Source: a virus
DNA: 64,000 nucleotides
Virus record (IMG/VR): IMGVR_UViG_3300042868_010462
Location: 1 to 64,000 of that record
Reading direction: 5' to 3' (one strand)
Shown here: positions 9,333-18,317 of the stretch, piece by piece
Position numbering within the stretch: position 1 is the first letter of the stretch
Layout: the number at the start of each line of letters is the position of its first letter
Notes under the pieces: generated by a model
The model's input: only the letters and a program-made list of their open reading frames with translations
The model's database searches: none
Told to the model about the DNA's origin: nothing
Position numbers and translations under genes: made by a program

Positions 9333-10462
9333 TATCCTCTAATAAATCTAATAAAGAGATTATCAGCAACTGCTTCAAAAAAATAATTGTTATTGTAATG
9401 TTTTTGTCCTTGAAATGTTCCCGTTATAATTGACCCAGTGTAATTTCCATTTATATCCCAATTATTTGTGTCATCTAATAAATTGGCAATAGTTCCACCT
9501 GAAGTTATATATGCTGGTATAATATCGGCACTTGCTGAAATAGTACCACCTGAATTAACTTGAACCATTCTATCTGTTGAACCAGCCAATCCTGATGAAG
9601 AAATAGTACCATTCAAAGCGGATGTTCCCGTTACAATTAAATTCCCAGTAATACTTGTATTACCATTTACTGTCCAACCTGTGACACTATTAATACTTGC
9701 GGTTAGAGTTGAACCACTATTCCTTGATATTGTGAATGTATTATTAGAATATGTAAATCCAGTAACAAATGTATCAAAAGAAGAAATACCTGAAACATTG
9801 AATGTTCCCCCAGTATTATTTGTAAAAACAATACTTCCACCACTAAATGTACCACCAGTAACTCTAATATCTGTTGGTAAGTTTTGATATGTTGTTGCAG
9901 ATATTGTTGAAGCCGAAATTCCTGCTGTTGAAACAATATTGAATGTTATTGAAGATAATGCACCAGATAATGATATTGATGATAAAGTTGCTGTTATGTT
10001 GGGTTGATTCTCATTTTGAGAAATGATTAACGATGTTCCACTAAATGTTGCACCAGTCACATATGTATCAGTCAATCCACTTAAACCACTTCCATCCCCA
10101 AAAAAAGTTCCACCACTTATTGTATTTGCTGTTAGTCCATCCAAAAAAATAGTCGCACCTGACACAGTACCACCAGTAAATGTTCCACTACCACCACCTG
10201 AATTAAAAATAGACCAATCAGATAATGTATTTGTCCAAGGTGGTAAGTTTAATTTATAATAGGTCGTACCTCCACCTATACCCACAACCATACCAGCTCT
10301 TCTTCTCAAAGTTGGTATGTTATTTAAATCACTTAATAAATCAACATTTCTTAATCCATCAATACCATATAAGGGGTCTATCACCGGATATGTATCCGTT
10401 GTATCACTCGGAGAAATAAAACCAAAAACCTCAACACCCCCTGATAAACTAAATGAACCCAT
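9332..10462 (-). CDS. Tail fibre protein sharing repeats with the 674-aa fibre
   Basis: 376 residues. The first ~90 residues (MGSFSLSGGVEVFGFISPSD onward) look like a distinct attachment domain; the body has units such as GGTFSGGSIVFTNNTGGTFN and GLTANTISGGTFFGDGSGLS that closely match the fibre encoded at 5582-7606. The C-terminal YFFEAVADNLFIRFIRG may be a trimerisation or tip element. A fibre role is inferred from repeats and operon. Confidence 0.6.
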   Translation of the reverse strand: MGSFSLSGGVEVFGFISPSDTTDTYPVIDPLYGIDGLRNVDLLSDLNNIPTLRRRAGMVVGIGGGTTYYKLNLPPWTNTLSDWSIFNSGGGSGTFTGGTVSGATIFLDGLTANTISGGTFFGDGSGLSGLTDTYVTGATFSGTSLIISQNENQPNITATLSSISLSGALSSITFNIVSTAGISASTISATTYQNLPTDIRVTGGTFSGGSIVFTNNTGGTFNVSGISSFDTFVTGFTYSNNTFTISRNSGSTLTASINSVTGWTVNGNTSITGNLIVTGTSALNGTISSSGLAGSTDRMVQVNSGGTISASADIIPAYITSGGTIANLLDDTNNWDINGNYTGSIITGTFQGQKHYNNNYFFEAVADNLFIRFIRG

Positions 10463-10475
10463 TATTATTTAATTT

Positions 10476-11441
10476 TTAAGGACATAACCACACACTCACA
10501 CTTGCAACAAATGGGAAGAATGTCCTATATACATTGTATGTTATGCTAAACCCATTAGCGTCTACTATAATTATCGTACCTATGTTATTAAATGGTATTA
10601 AACTACCTAAACATCCCGCACTACTATCTCTAAACTCACTTGGTTGTGTTAAACCAGTTGGTATTAAAATATATCCATAATCACCACTTGAACCACTTGG
10701 CAGTACAACAGCACTATTAACAGGATTACTTGTATAACCACTAGTTAATCCACTCGTTTCACCTGAAGTAATTGACGAACCACTGAACTTACCATAATAT
10801 ATTTTTGGTGATTCAGGTCCTAAAGGACTCACTGAAGGTGTTGGTGTCACAGTTGATGTTGGTGTAATCGTAGGTGTCACCGTTGGTGTTGTAGTAGGTG
10901 TAGTCGTTGGTGTCACCGTATTCGTTGGTGTATTAGTCGGTGTTATAGTAGGTGTAACTGTTGGTGTTGCCGTTGTTGGTGGTGTTTTAGTAGGTGTAGG
11001 TGTCGCAGTTGGTGTCTTACTTGGAGTTACACAAGGATTTCTACTTGGTGTAACTGTTGGTGTAACAGATATCGTTGGTGTCGGTGTAAGTGTTTGTGTC
11101 GTTGTTGGTGTCGGAGTTGGTACTTTACAAGGGTCATAACTCGGTGTTGGTGTGACAGTAGATGTCGGAGTTGGAGTTTGAGTCCTTGTAGGTGTAATAG
11201 TAGGTGTTGGGGTTGGTGTTGGCCTTGGTACATTCAAAATACTCAAACAATCACCACTCAATGATAAAATACTATAAGTCCCATAAATCTCTTGTGGAGG
11301 TGTCAATGTATTTGATGAAAATGTGTAAGGTAGAGTTTGAACCCCCAAGTTAAACACATTAGTAGTCCCTTGTGGTGTAAACACAATACTTGTTTGTTCC
11401 CCACTATAATTTATACTACTAATTGTTATTGATTGACTCAT
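10476..11441 (-). CDS. Fibre-operon protein dominated by a Thr-Pro linker
   Basis: 321 residues: a beta-rich N-terminal domain (1-70), a long Thr-Pro-rich region (about 72-210) with Cys residues at spaced positions, and a C-terminal domain of about 110 residues containing a [15 protein letters not shown] segment. It is the longest TP linker in the operon. Such linkers are extended and could be glycan acceptors, which would fit the sugar genes downstream; this is inference only. Confidence 0.55.
   Translation of the reverse strand: MSQSITISSINYSGEQTSIVFTPQGTTNVFNLGVQTLPYTFSSNTLTPPQEIYGTYSILSLSGDCLSILNVPRPTPTPTPTITPTRTQTPTPTSTVTPTPSYDPCKVPTPTPTTTQTLTPTPTISVTPTVTPSRNPCVTPSKTPTATPTPTKTPPTTATPTVTPTITPTNTPTNTVTPTTTPTTTPTVTPTITPTSTVTPTPSVSPLGPESPKIYYGKFSGSSITSGETSGLTSGYTSNPVNSAVVLPSGSSGDYGYILIPTGLTQPSEFRDSSAGCLGSLIPFNNIGTIIIVDANGFSITYNVYRTFFPFVASVSVWLCP
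10830..11225 (-). repeat. Degenerate tandem repeat encoding a Thr-Pro linker
   Basis: GT-rich units such as GGTGTAATCGTAGGTGTCAC (plus-strand view) repeat with substitutions across about 400 bases within the overlapping gene. Confidence 0.75.
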
Positions 11442-11458
11442 ACTATAATTACATATTT

Positions 11459-13609
11459 TTAATTTATTGTGAATGTGAAATCATCAGGTTCACAAACTAT
11501 TGTTGAACAATCAGGACAATCAGGATTAAACATTTGAAACTGAGTTTTTAACAAATTGAAGTTATGTTTCACTTCTGGTGCTGATAATGGAGTAACATAC
11601 ATTCTCAATTGAGATATTGCCCCCTCAAATGTACCAGCAAAGTTTTGTTCAATTAATATATTTGTATTTAACCCACTCAATGTTGTTCCACTTAAATCAT
11701 TAATTGGAAAACATTCAGGGTCTTGTTGATAAGGACCATCAGGATTACTTAATGATGTAAATGTTAAGTTCTCCCTCAATCCTTGTGTACCACCACCCCA
11801 AGATATATTAAATGGAACACCAACTTGTTTTTCTTTATCAGTGTTCAAAGCTCTAGGTATAATCTCCTCAAAGTCCTCTATTGTATAAAATATCTTACCA
11901 TTAACATAAATCTTCAACCTACCTTTTCTATATTTACCCTCTTGTAACCACTTCTCATTCAAGTTAATCAACTCAACTTGTAAAGCAGTTTCATTTCTTG
12001 TGTATGGTGGAGCAATCAACGATACAGAATTATTTACCAATCCCTCCAAAAATAACTTTTTAGTTATGTCACCCAATCCACCTCTCCAATATAAATCACA
12101 CTCATCCAAGAAATTATATCTTTCCCAAACAACATCAACCTGAAACCAATGTTCCAAATCCAACCAAGCAGGATTTACTTGTAAACAAGTTGGATATATC
12201 GGTGGTGTACATATTTCTGTTATTGTATAACCAGTTGTATATGTAATACCAGTTGTACAAGTACCCGTAGTTTCACATCCACCTGTAAATCTTAAAAATC
12301 TAATCCCAATACCAGGATTCTTAGGGTCACCACATAATTTTATGGCCAAAGCATTCGACATTGTATCCAACAATGGATTCTTCTCGCAAGTGTCCTCAAT
12401 AGATGTAAACCCTGATGTCGTACAATCATTACAAGACGAACAATCATTACAATTTGTACAAGTAGGTGTACAAGTTGTTTGTGGTGGGAAAGGATTACAA
12501 GATGGTGTTGGACTTGGTGTTGGTGTAGGTGTCGGAGTTACTGGTATAGTAACATCACAAGTATGTGTTTGACATTCCCATCCACAAGTTTGACAAGCCA
12601 ACTCATTACATCCACAACCACAACTAATCTTTGTTTCAGGGTGACCACCACACTTATCACATCCGTAATTGACATGAGGGTCGTGTACACCATTTACTGA
12701 ACGAGGGGGATAAACATATATACATCTACTATTTGTAATGTTGTAATTACAACAAGCACAAGTTTGAAGTTTAGTTAAACCTGATGTTACTCTTGTATAA
12801 CCTGAATCACAAATAGGACTTCCATCTGCGTGGTGATAGAATTTGTTTTCGGCTCTTGTTCCTATGTAAAAGAATATATTTTTATTGTTTGGATATATTT
12901 CATTTAGGGTTGTTTCACCAGTTGTACCTGAAAACTCATTTGTTAATCTTGGTTTCAAAAGTAATTCAACAGCCCATCCCTTGTTCATTCGTTCAGGGAA
13001 AATATTGTAGTCGTAACCAAATAACTTATAAAAACCTTGATAAAACCCACCATATAATTCGTGGTATCTTCCGACATATGGACTTTCCTTACTTACAACT
13101 TCATACAAAATATTTTTATCGAAACCTGAAAATCTCAAGTTGGTAGATGTAAATCCTGTAACTTGGTGTAACTTCAATCTTCTATCAAAATACAATCTGT
13201 TGAATTCTAAATTACTTGGCAATAGACCATCTGTGAAAACAATAGTTTGTGCTGACATACCAGTAACCAAACCATTGTCAATTCCTGTCAAACCAATGTC
13301 ACAAGATGAACCTGACAATTGACAACTTAAAACTTCATTTTTTGGGTTATAGTAGTTTTCAGAAATAAAAACATTATTGAAATTATAATTTTTGTACGTC
13401 AAAATTAAATTTTGAGTGGATGCCGTACTATTAATATCAAAATAAAAAGGTAATCTGTTACCATATGTTTGAGCAATCAAATATGGTGAAAAAACAACCT
13501 CTTGGTTAAAATTTACTTCATCAGAAGTAAGAGACATATCTTGTGTCTCCAATGATAGCTTCAAAAACCAATTTGATGGGTTAAACTGATTTATGTTTTG
13601 ATATGACAT
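11459..13609 (-). CDS. LamG-like fibre protein with Cys-rich insert
   Basis: 716 residues, the promoter-proximal gene of the fibre operon. Residues 1-260 and 430-716 have a concanavalin/LamG-like look (for example [33 protein letters not shown], and [19 protein letters not shown] at the end). Between them, about residues 260-402, lies an unusual insert with many CxxC/CxC pairs on both sides of a short TP linker. The start follows a TATTTATT element. Likely a carbohydrate-binding virion protein; the domain call is from pattern, not from a search. Confidence 0.6.
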   Translation of the reverse strand: MSYQNINQFNPSNWFLKLSLETQDMSLTSDEVNFNQEVVFSPYLIAQTYGNRLPFYFDINSTASTQNLILTYKNYNFNNVFISENYYNPKNEVLSCQLSGSSCDIGLTGIDNGLVTGMSAQTIVFTDGLLPSNLEFNRLYFDRRLKLHQVTGFTSTNLRFSGFDKNILYEVVSKESPYVGRYHELYGGFYQGFYKLFGYDYNIFPERMNKGWAVELLLKPRLTNEFSGTTGETTLNEIYPNNKNIFFYIGTRAENKFYHHADGSPICDSGYTRVTSGLTKLQTCACCNYNITNSRCIYVYPPRSVNGVHDPHVNYGCDKCGGHPETKISCGCGCNELACQTCGWECQTHTCDVTIPVTPTPTPTPSPTPSCNPFPPQTTCTPTCTNCNDCSSCNDCTTSGFTSIEDTCEKNPLLDTMSNALAIKLCGDPKNPGIGIRFLRFTGGCETTGTCTTGITYTTGYTITEICTPPIYPTCLQVNPAWLDLEHWFQVDVVWERYNFLDECDLYWRGGLGDITKKLFLEGLVNNSVSLIAPPYTRNETALQVELINLNEKWLQEGKYRKGRLKIYVNGKIFYTIEDFEEIIPRALNTDKEKQVGVPFNISWGGGTQGLRENLTFTSLSNPDGPYQQDPECFPINDLSGTTLSGLNTNILIEQNFAGTFEGAISQLRMYVTPLSAPEVKHNFNLLKTQFQMFNPDCPDCSTIVCEPDDFTFTIN

Positions 13610-13619
13610 TCTTTTTTAG

Positions 13620-13627
13620 AATAAATA
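13620..13627 (-). promoter_or_regulatory. Candidate phage promoter element TATTTATT (fibre operon)
   Basis: Read on the minus strand this is TATTTATT, 10 bases before ATG 13609. It forms the left arm of the inverted repeat between the divergent operons. Confidence 0.4.
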
Positions 13628-13640
13628 CTTTGATACGAAG

Positions 13641-13648
13641 TATTTATT
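13641..13648 (+). promoter_or_regulatory. Candidate phage promoter element TATTTATT
   Basis: TATTTATT lies 14 bases before ATG 13663 and is the right arm of the inverted repeat. Confidence 0.4.
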
Positions 13649-13662
13649 AAGAAAAATTACTA

Positions 13663-14463
13663 ATGAACAAATTCAGAAAAGAATATTTCAATGACCATTA
13701 TCACTTCATTATCGAAGGTGATGGGGAAAACTTTTCGTTGACCTATACAACCTACAATTTATTAACTGAAGACAAAAAACCAACTAAGAAAAAATTTAAA
13801 AAAGAAAACTTAAAAAATGTTGTCAGTAAAGTTGAAAAAATAACCAAATCAAGAAAAAAATATTCCAAAAAAGAAATAGATGAGTTGATTGACACTGATG
13901 GTACTTTTTTAAGTTCTAAGATTCCTTTTTTGAATCAGTATCTTACACCTAAAAAAACTATGGACCAAACAGTGGTTGCTGCAAGAATATCAAACGACCC
14001 AGTTACAAGAGGATATCGTGTTTATTATGGTGAAAGTGAAAATAAAGATGGTGAAGTTATTGACGAAGAAAATATGTCCGATGCTTTTGGATATGAAGAA
14101 ACTAAAAATAAGGATTTCAAAGAAACACTTAAAACTTTTAAGAAGATGGGTGTGGAAGACCCTGAAGAAAGAATTCAAAGAACAAAACAACTAGGTAAAA
14201 TTCCAAATGTAAAAAAAAGAAAAGGAAAATTAAAACAAAGATTGACCGAAAAAGAAATTGAAGAAGAAAAGAAAAACAAAATGGTTAAAATGGTCGAAGA
14301 TATTATAACTAATAAGTTGGGGGGTAGTGATGGTGAAGTTATTGAGAAAGTTGATAGTTTATCTAAAATTTTAATTAAGAACTTAGAAAGTATCAAAAAA
14401 TTAGCAAAAAAAGAAGGTATAAGTTTGAATAAACTAATTAATGTTTTGAAAAAAAGTGAATAA
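13663..14463 (+). CDS. Lys/Glu-rich protein of unknown function
   Basis: 266 residues, highly charged, with a predicted small N-terminal beta domain (residues 1-50), a region with ARISNDPVTRGYRVYYGE at about 106-123, and a helical Lys/Glu-rich C-terminal half likely to form coiled coil. First gene of a five-gene plus-strand operon divergent from the fibres; its end overlaps the next gene by 8 bases. No family recognised; could be a neck, tail-completion or DNA-associated protein. Confidence 0.5.
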   Translation: MNKFRKEYFNDHYHFIIEGDGENFSLTYTTYNLLTEDKKPTKKKFKKENLKNVVSKVEKITKSRKKYSKKEIDELIDTDGTFLSSKIPFLNQYLTPKKTMDQTVVAARISNDPVTRGYRVYYGESENKDGEVIDEENMSDAFGYEETKNKDFKETLKTFKKMGVEDPEERIQRTKQLGKIPNVKKRKGKLKQRLTEKEIEEEKKNKMVKMVEDIITNKLGGSDGEVIEKVDSLSKILIKNLESIKKLAKKEGISLNKLINVLKKSE

Positions 14464-14926
14464 AGATTTATACGGCAAAAAAATAGAATTACCTGAAGAC
14501 GTTATTGTTTATCTTAAACAATGTAATGATAATGCTATTGGTGCCGATGAAAGTACAGAAGGATTTAGAAGAAATAGAGAACTCAGAGATACCGGATTTG
14601 TAACATATCAACAACTCAAAAGAATGAAGAACTTCTTTGATAATTTTAACGGACATCAGAATGATTTACCTTTTATTTTAAATGGTGGTCACTATGTTAA
14701 AGGTTGGGTAAATAATATGTTGAAATCGATGAGAGATGATATTTCATTAGGAAAAGAAATAAAATCAGTTGTTTTACCAAATCAATACATACAACCACAT
14801 CAAAAAAATAATCTCACAACAACTAATAGACCAAGTAAAAGTCATTCAAATACCTTGGAAAAATATAATTTACAAGTAACTGAAGACCTTAAAAGGATAA
14901 ATGATTTAATAAAAAAATTAATTTAA
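14456..14926 (+). CDS. Unknown protein, GTG start
   Basis: 156 residues. The frame starts at GTG 14456, overlapping the preceding gene's stop by 8 bases, with no ATG nearby, so the coupled GTG start is the best choice. The protein is mostly helical with a GADESTEGFRRNRELRDTG segment near residue 26 and a flexible Asn/Gln/Thr-rich stretch at about 100-130 before a C-terminal helix. Function not recognised. Confidence 0.5.
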   Translation: MNKDLYGKKIELPEDVIVYLKQCNDNAIGADESTEGFRRNRELRDTGFVTYQQLKRMKNFFDNFNGHQNDLPFILNGGHYVKGWVNNMLKSMRDDISLGKEIKSVVLPNQYIQPHQKNNLTTTNRPSKSHSNTLEKYNLQVTEDLKRINDLIKKLI

Positions 14927-14927
14927 T

Positions 14928-15221
14928 ATGGCTCAAGTAGAACCTTTAAGTTTTGCACAACCTGATAATGAGTTGTCAAGAATCGCTGAAGCTGAAAGAA
15001 AAAAACTTTTTCCCAAAAATGATTATGCAACGAATAATCAATATTCTTCAGTTAATCCAAATGCTTTATCTGATGGTGACGAAAAAGGTAGAGGTACTGG
15101 TAATTTCTTAGATGTTTATAATCAAAACATTGGAACTCGTACTGACATTGTTGAAAGAAAAAATGAAATCAAAGTGAACGAGTATCAAGTAAACAAACCT
15201 TATACAACTCCACCAGCGTAA
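14928..15221 (+). CDS. Small hypothetical protein (97 aa)
   Basis: 97 residues, polar and probably largely disordered apart from an N-terminal helix around SRIAEAERKKLF. Starts one base after the previous stop and overlaps the next gene as TAATG, so it is part of one translated unit. No family recognised. Confidence 0.5.
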   Translation: MAQVEPLSFAQPDNELSRIAEAERKKLFPKNDYATNNQYSSVNPNALSDGDEKGRGTGNFLDVYNQNIGTRTDIVERKNEIKVNEYQVNKPYTTPPA

Positions 15222-15604
15222 TGAAACTTTACAACATAACCAAAAATCTTATTTTAGAAGTAGCTTCTATCGAATCCGTAATTAACTCAATTAGAAATAA
15301 AAATAGAGTTATTATTTATTATGATGGAGAAGAACCAGGTGGACGTGGTTTAAGAGAAATCGAACCCGTATGTTTTGGTTATTCAAAAAAAGGTAATCCA
15401 GTTCTTAGAGCTTGGGATTTGGAGGGAGCTTCCCATAGAGGATTCAAAGGAGAAAAACCACTACCAAGTTGGCGACTTTTTAGATTGGATAGGATTATGT
15501 CATTAACACCAACAGGAAATAATTTTGAAACTCCTAGACCCAACTATAATCCAAGTGGAGACAAATCTATGAATAGAGTTATAATAAATGCCAAATTTGA
15601 TTAA
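15221..15604 (+). CDS. Stand-alone WYL-like domain protein with possible capsid leader
   Basis: 127 residues. Residues ~25-95 match the layout of WYL domains: a strand with RVIIYYDG, a conserved REIEPVCFGYSKKGNPVLRA stretch, then WRLFRLDRI. WYL domains are nucleic-acid or ligand sensors usually fused to HTH regulators, but here there is no HTH. The N-terminal 13 residues (MKLYNITKNLILE) look like the (I/L)xE leaders seen in other proteins of this phage. So it could be either a regulator or a capsid-targeted protein. Confidence 0.6.
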   Translation: MKLYNITKNLILEVASIESVINSIRNKNRVIIYYDGEEPGGRGLREIEPVCFGYSKKGNPVLRAWDLEGASHRGFKGEKPLPSWRLFRLDRIMSLTPTGNNFETPRPNYNPSGDKSMNRVIINAKFD

Positions 15605-15613
15605 AAATATTAT

Positions 15614-16219
15614 ATGAACGAAAATGATTTAATGAACAAATTAGCTATATCTAAAAAGATTATGGAACGTCATAATCAGACCCCTAGAAATACAAATGGT
15701 GGGGGTAATATGAATTTTGATACTAATGTAAGAGAATTTGACGTACCACAAGCTAAATTCAACATACCTCAGGAATTTATGGGTGTTAATGAATCTAAAC
15801 AACAAATACCACAACACACAAATACAAAGGATAGAATTCTATCATCTAAATTACCTGATGAAATTAAAAGATTAATGATTGAACATCCAATCAATCAACC
15901 AAACAATATGGGTGGTGGGGGTTCAGTTTTAAGTAATGAATTGGTTGAAAAAGCAGCAAGATTAATGAACAATGACATTGCTAATAATGTTAATCCATAC
16001 CAACCAAAAAAAGTTGTACAAGAAACGAAATCACAGAATGTAACATCCAACTTGGATAAAAATGTTCTAAAAGATTTAATTAGAGAAACTATCGAAGAAG
16101 TGTTAGGTGAAAATGGTCTGTTAGTTGAAAGTACAAATAAAACAAATGATATGTTCCAATTTAAAGTTGGAAGTCACATTTTCGAAGGAAAAGTAACACG
16201 TATTAAAAAAGTTAAATAA
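15614..16219 (+). CDS. Asn/Gln-rich protein, last gene of operon
   Basis: 201 residues. N-terminal helix, then a long polar region rich in Asn, Gln, Pro and Gly (about 18-140), then a C-terminal module with a helix (KDLIRETIEEVLGE) followed by a small beta piece ending FEGKVTRIKKVK. Layout suggests a structural or scaffold-like partner protein with a flexible linker. The gene is followed by an intrinsic terminator. Family not recognised. Confidence 0.5.
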   Translation: MNENDLMNKLAISKKIMERHNQTPRNTNGGGNMNFDTNVREFDVPQAKFNIPQEFMGVNESKQQIPQHTNTKDRILSSKLPDEIKRLMIEHPINQPNNMGGGGSVLSNELVEKAARLMNNDIANNVNPYQPKKVVQETKSQNVTSNLDKNVLKDLIRETIEEVLGENGLLVESTNKTNDMFQFKVGSHIFEGKVTRIKKVK

Positions 16220-16243
16220 TTTATTTTTTTCATAATTCTTATT

Positions 16244-16290
16244 CCCCACATCCCCTGAAGAAATTCAAGTTGTGGGGTTTCGTTTTTTTA
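16244..16290 (+). terminator. Intrinsic terminator closing the 13663-16219 operon
   Basis: CCCCACA (16244-16250) pairs with TGTGGGG (16271-16277); an inner TGAA/TTCA stem can form within the loop. A U-rich tract TTTCGTTTTTTT follows on the plus strand, and none is present on the minus side. Confidence 0.75.
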
Positions 16291-16323
16291 GAGGGTAATA
16301 CTTTCCTTTTGACATAACGTTTA

Positions 16324-16331
16324 TATTTATA
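16324..16331 (+). promoter_or_regulatory. Candidate phage promoter element TATTTATA
   Basis: TATTTATA, 20 bases before ATG 16352 and just after the upstream terminator, giving the endonuclease gene its own start site. Confidence 0.35.
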
Positions 16332-16351
16332 TAATATAAAATATATTGATT

Positions 16352-17110
16352 ATGGACATTGAAACTGAAAAATTTATAATAGAGGAATATAAAAAAGGGT
16401 TGGGTTCTGTAATGATTTCACGTAAAGTGGGGTTATCTAAACCTACGATATTAGCTGTAATAAAAAAACACAAACTAACGAGGTATAAAGATAGATGTAA
16501 ATGTTTAAAAATAAAAGAAGTTGGTGACAAATTTACATTATCATGGACGTGTAAGATGTGTAAAAACGAATTCCAAAAAACCTCGAAAAATAAATCCGTA
16601 TTGTGTCGTAATTATTACAACTCAATAAAAAAAAGTAGTAATTGTAAATCTTGTAGTTTATTATTACAGAGAGGTAAAGGAAATCCTTTTTATGGGAAAA
16701 AACATAGTAAACAAACACTCGATTTAATTTCCAAAAAAATATCTGAAAATCCACCAAAACAAAGTTGTGTGTCTAAATTGGAAAAAAAATTGTTGAGTGA
16801 AATTAAAAATAGGGGAATAGATGCTAAAGGAACTGTGTCTATTGATAGATTTATATGTGATATTTTTATTGAAAAATACAATTTAATTATTGAATTTTAT
16901 GGTGATTATTGGCATTGTAATCCCAAAAAATATAAATCTGATTATTTTCACCCGCACAAAAAAAAGACAGCAAAAGAAATATGGGACGAGGATAAACTAA
17001 GAATTGATTATTTGAAAAAAATGGGTTATAATTTAGAAGTTATCTGGGAACGTGAATTCTCAGATGATAAAAAATTAAACAAAATTATTAAAAAATATGT
17101 CAAAAATTAG
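16352..17110 (+). CDS. Homing endonuclease, NUMOD3 + Vsr-like nuclease
   Basis: 252 residues from ATG 16352 (a TTG two codons earlier is possible). Residues ~1-45 form a helix-turn-helix-like start (MISRKVGLSKPTILAVIKKH), then two CxxC pairs suggest a zinc ribbon (about 50-100), then a NUMOD3 motif (NPFYGKKHSKQTLDLISKK), then a Vsr/EDxHD-type nuclease fold with CDIFIEKYNLIIEFYGDYWH and a terminal LEVIWEREF. These are hallmarks of free-standing phage homing endonucleases. It overlaps the next gene by 14 bases and is flanked by a terminator, so it looks like an intergenic insertion. Confidence 0.85.
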   Translation: MDIETEKFIIEEYKKGLGSVMISRKVGLSKPTILAVIKKHKLTRYKDRCKCLKIKEVGDKFTLSWTCKMCKNEFQKTSKNKSVLCRNYYNSIKKSSNCKSCSLLLQRGKGNPFYGKKHSKQTLDLISKKISENPPKQSCVSKLEKKLLSEIKNRGIDAKGTVSIDRFICDIFIEKYNLIIEFYGDYWHCNPKKYKSDYFHPHKKKTAKEIWDEDKLRIDYLKKMGYNLEVIWEREFSDDKKLNKIIKKYVKN

Positions 17111-18311
17111 AGTTCTAGTAACCCCCTCAGACACGACCGGAGTTGGAAAATTCAGAAGTGTAGACCCCCATGTAATGTTACAAAATATGTATCCAGATGA
17201 CTTCCACGTGGATATTGATTATCAACCTAGAATTAATGATGTAAATTATTGGAAACAATATCAAATTGTTCATATACATAGGAATATTGGTAATAGTTAC
17301 GAACATACACCAAGTATTATTAATTTTTTGAAATCAATAGGTATTGTTGTTATTGTAGATTTGGATGATTATTGGTTACCAGGAAAGGAGCACCCAATTC
17401 ATACATTGATTGTACAAGACAAAATCCATGAGAAAATTATGGCAAATTTAAAAGTTGCAAGTTATGTTACTACAACTACAAATATCTTTGCTGATGAAAT
17501 CAAAAAATTAAATAGAAATGTTGTCATTTTCCCAAATGCAATCGACCCAACTGAAAGTCAATTTAAACAACCTACTGAGAAATCAGATAGAATAAGAATT
17601 GGTTGGTTAGGTGGTTCATCTCACTTACATGACTTGAAATTGTTAGAGGGATTTGTCTCAAAGAATATATCTTTGAAGGATAAGGTACAATATGTGTTGT
17701 GTGGTTTTGATACAAGAGGTACAATTACTGAAATAAACCAACAAACAGGTGAAAAGAAACAAAGACCAATCAACCCTGACGAAACAGTTTGGGCGAGATA
17801 TGAAGAAATTTTCACGAATAAATATGGTACAATTGATGATAACTACAAACAATTTTTACTTCAGTTTAAAGAAGAAGAATACCCAAATATAAGTGATTTA
17901 CCATATAGACGAGTTTGGACTAAACCAATCAATACTTATGCAACTAACTATTCAAAGTTTGATATATCAATGGCACCAATCAAAAACCATATATTCAATA
18001 GAGTAAAATCTCAACTGAAAGTTATTGAGGCTGGTTTTTATAAAAAAGCATTAATTGCATCTGAAGTAGGACCTTATACAATTGACCTCAAACACGCTTT
18101 AAGTTTTGGTAATTTTACTGATGGAAATGCTTTGTTAGTTAAGGAAGAAAGAAATCATAGTGATTGGGCAAAAAATATTAAATTTCTTGTAAATAATCCG
18201 AATTTAATCGTAGATTTGGGTGAGAGATTATATGAGTCAGTCAAAGACAAATATGATTTAAGAAATGTTACAAGAGATAGAGCTCAATGGTACAAATCAC
18301 TAATTAAATAA
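17097..18311 (+). CDS. GT-B glycosyltransferase (GT4-like)
   Basis: 404 residues. N-terminal Rossmann-like half with IVHIHRNIG and VVIVDLDDYW, then a linker with VVIFPNAIDP, then a second Rossmann half starting RIRIGWLGGSSH and ending with the donor-binding helix region QLKVIEAGFYKKALIASEVG. That two-lobed pattern is GT-B, family GT4 being likeliest. The first gene after the inserted endonuclease, separated from the main glycan island by the exonuclease and dUTPase genes. Donor and acceptor cannot be read from sequence. Confidence 0.8.
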   Translation: MSKIRVLVTPSDTTGVGKFRSVDPHVMLQNMYPDDFHVDIDYQPRINDVNYWKQYQIVHIHRNIGNSYEHTPSIINFLKSIGIVVIVDLDDYWLPGKEHPIHTLIVQDKIHEKIMANLKVASYVTTTTNIFADEIKKLNRNVVIFPNAIDPTESQFKQPTEKSDRIRIGWLGGSSHLHDLKLLEGFVSKNISLKDKVQYVLCGFDTRGTITEINQQTGEKKQRPINPDETVWARYEEIFTNKYGTIDDNYKQFLLQFKEEEYPNISDLPYRRVWTKPINTYATNYSKFDISMAPIKNHIFNRVKSQLKVIEAGFYKKALIASEVGPYTIDLKHALSFGNFTDGNALLVKEERNHSDWAKNIKFLVNNPNLIVDLGERLYESVKDKYDLRNVTRDRAQWYKSLIK

Positions 18312-18317
18312 AAATAT

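Larger units (their letters stand above)
13620..13648. promoter_or_regulatory. Perfect 11-bp inverted repeat between divergent operons
   Basis: AATAAATACTT (13620-13630), a 7-base spacer, then AAGTATTTATT (13638-13648). It occupies the short gap between the minus-strand fibre operon and the plus-strand operon at 13663. Each arm places a TATTTATT element ahead of the gene on its side, so it may be two back-to-back promoters, an operator, or both. Confidence 0.5.
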
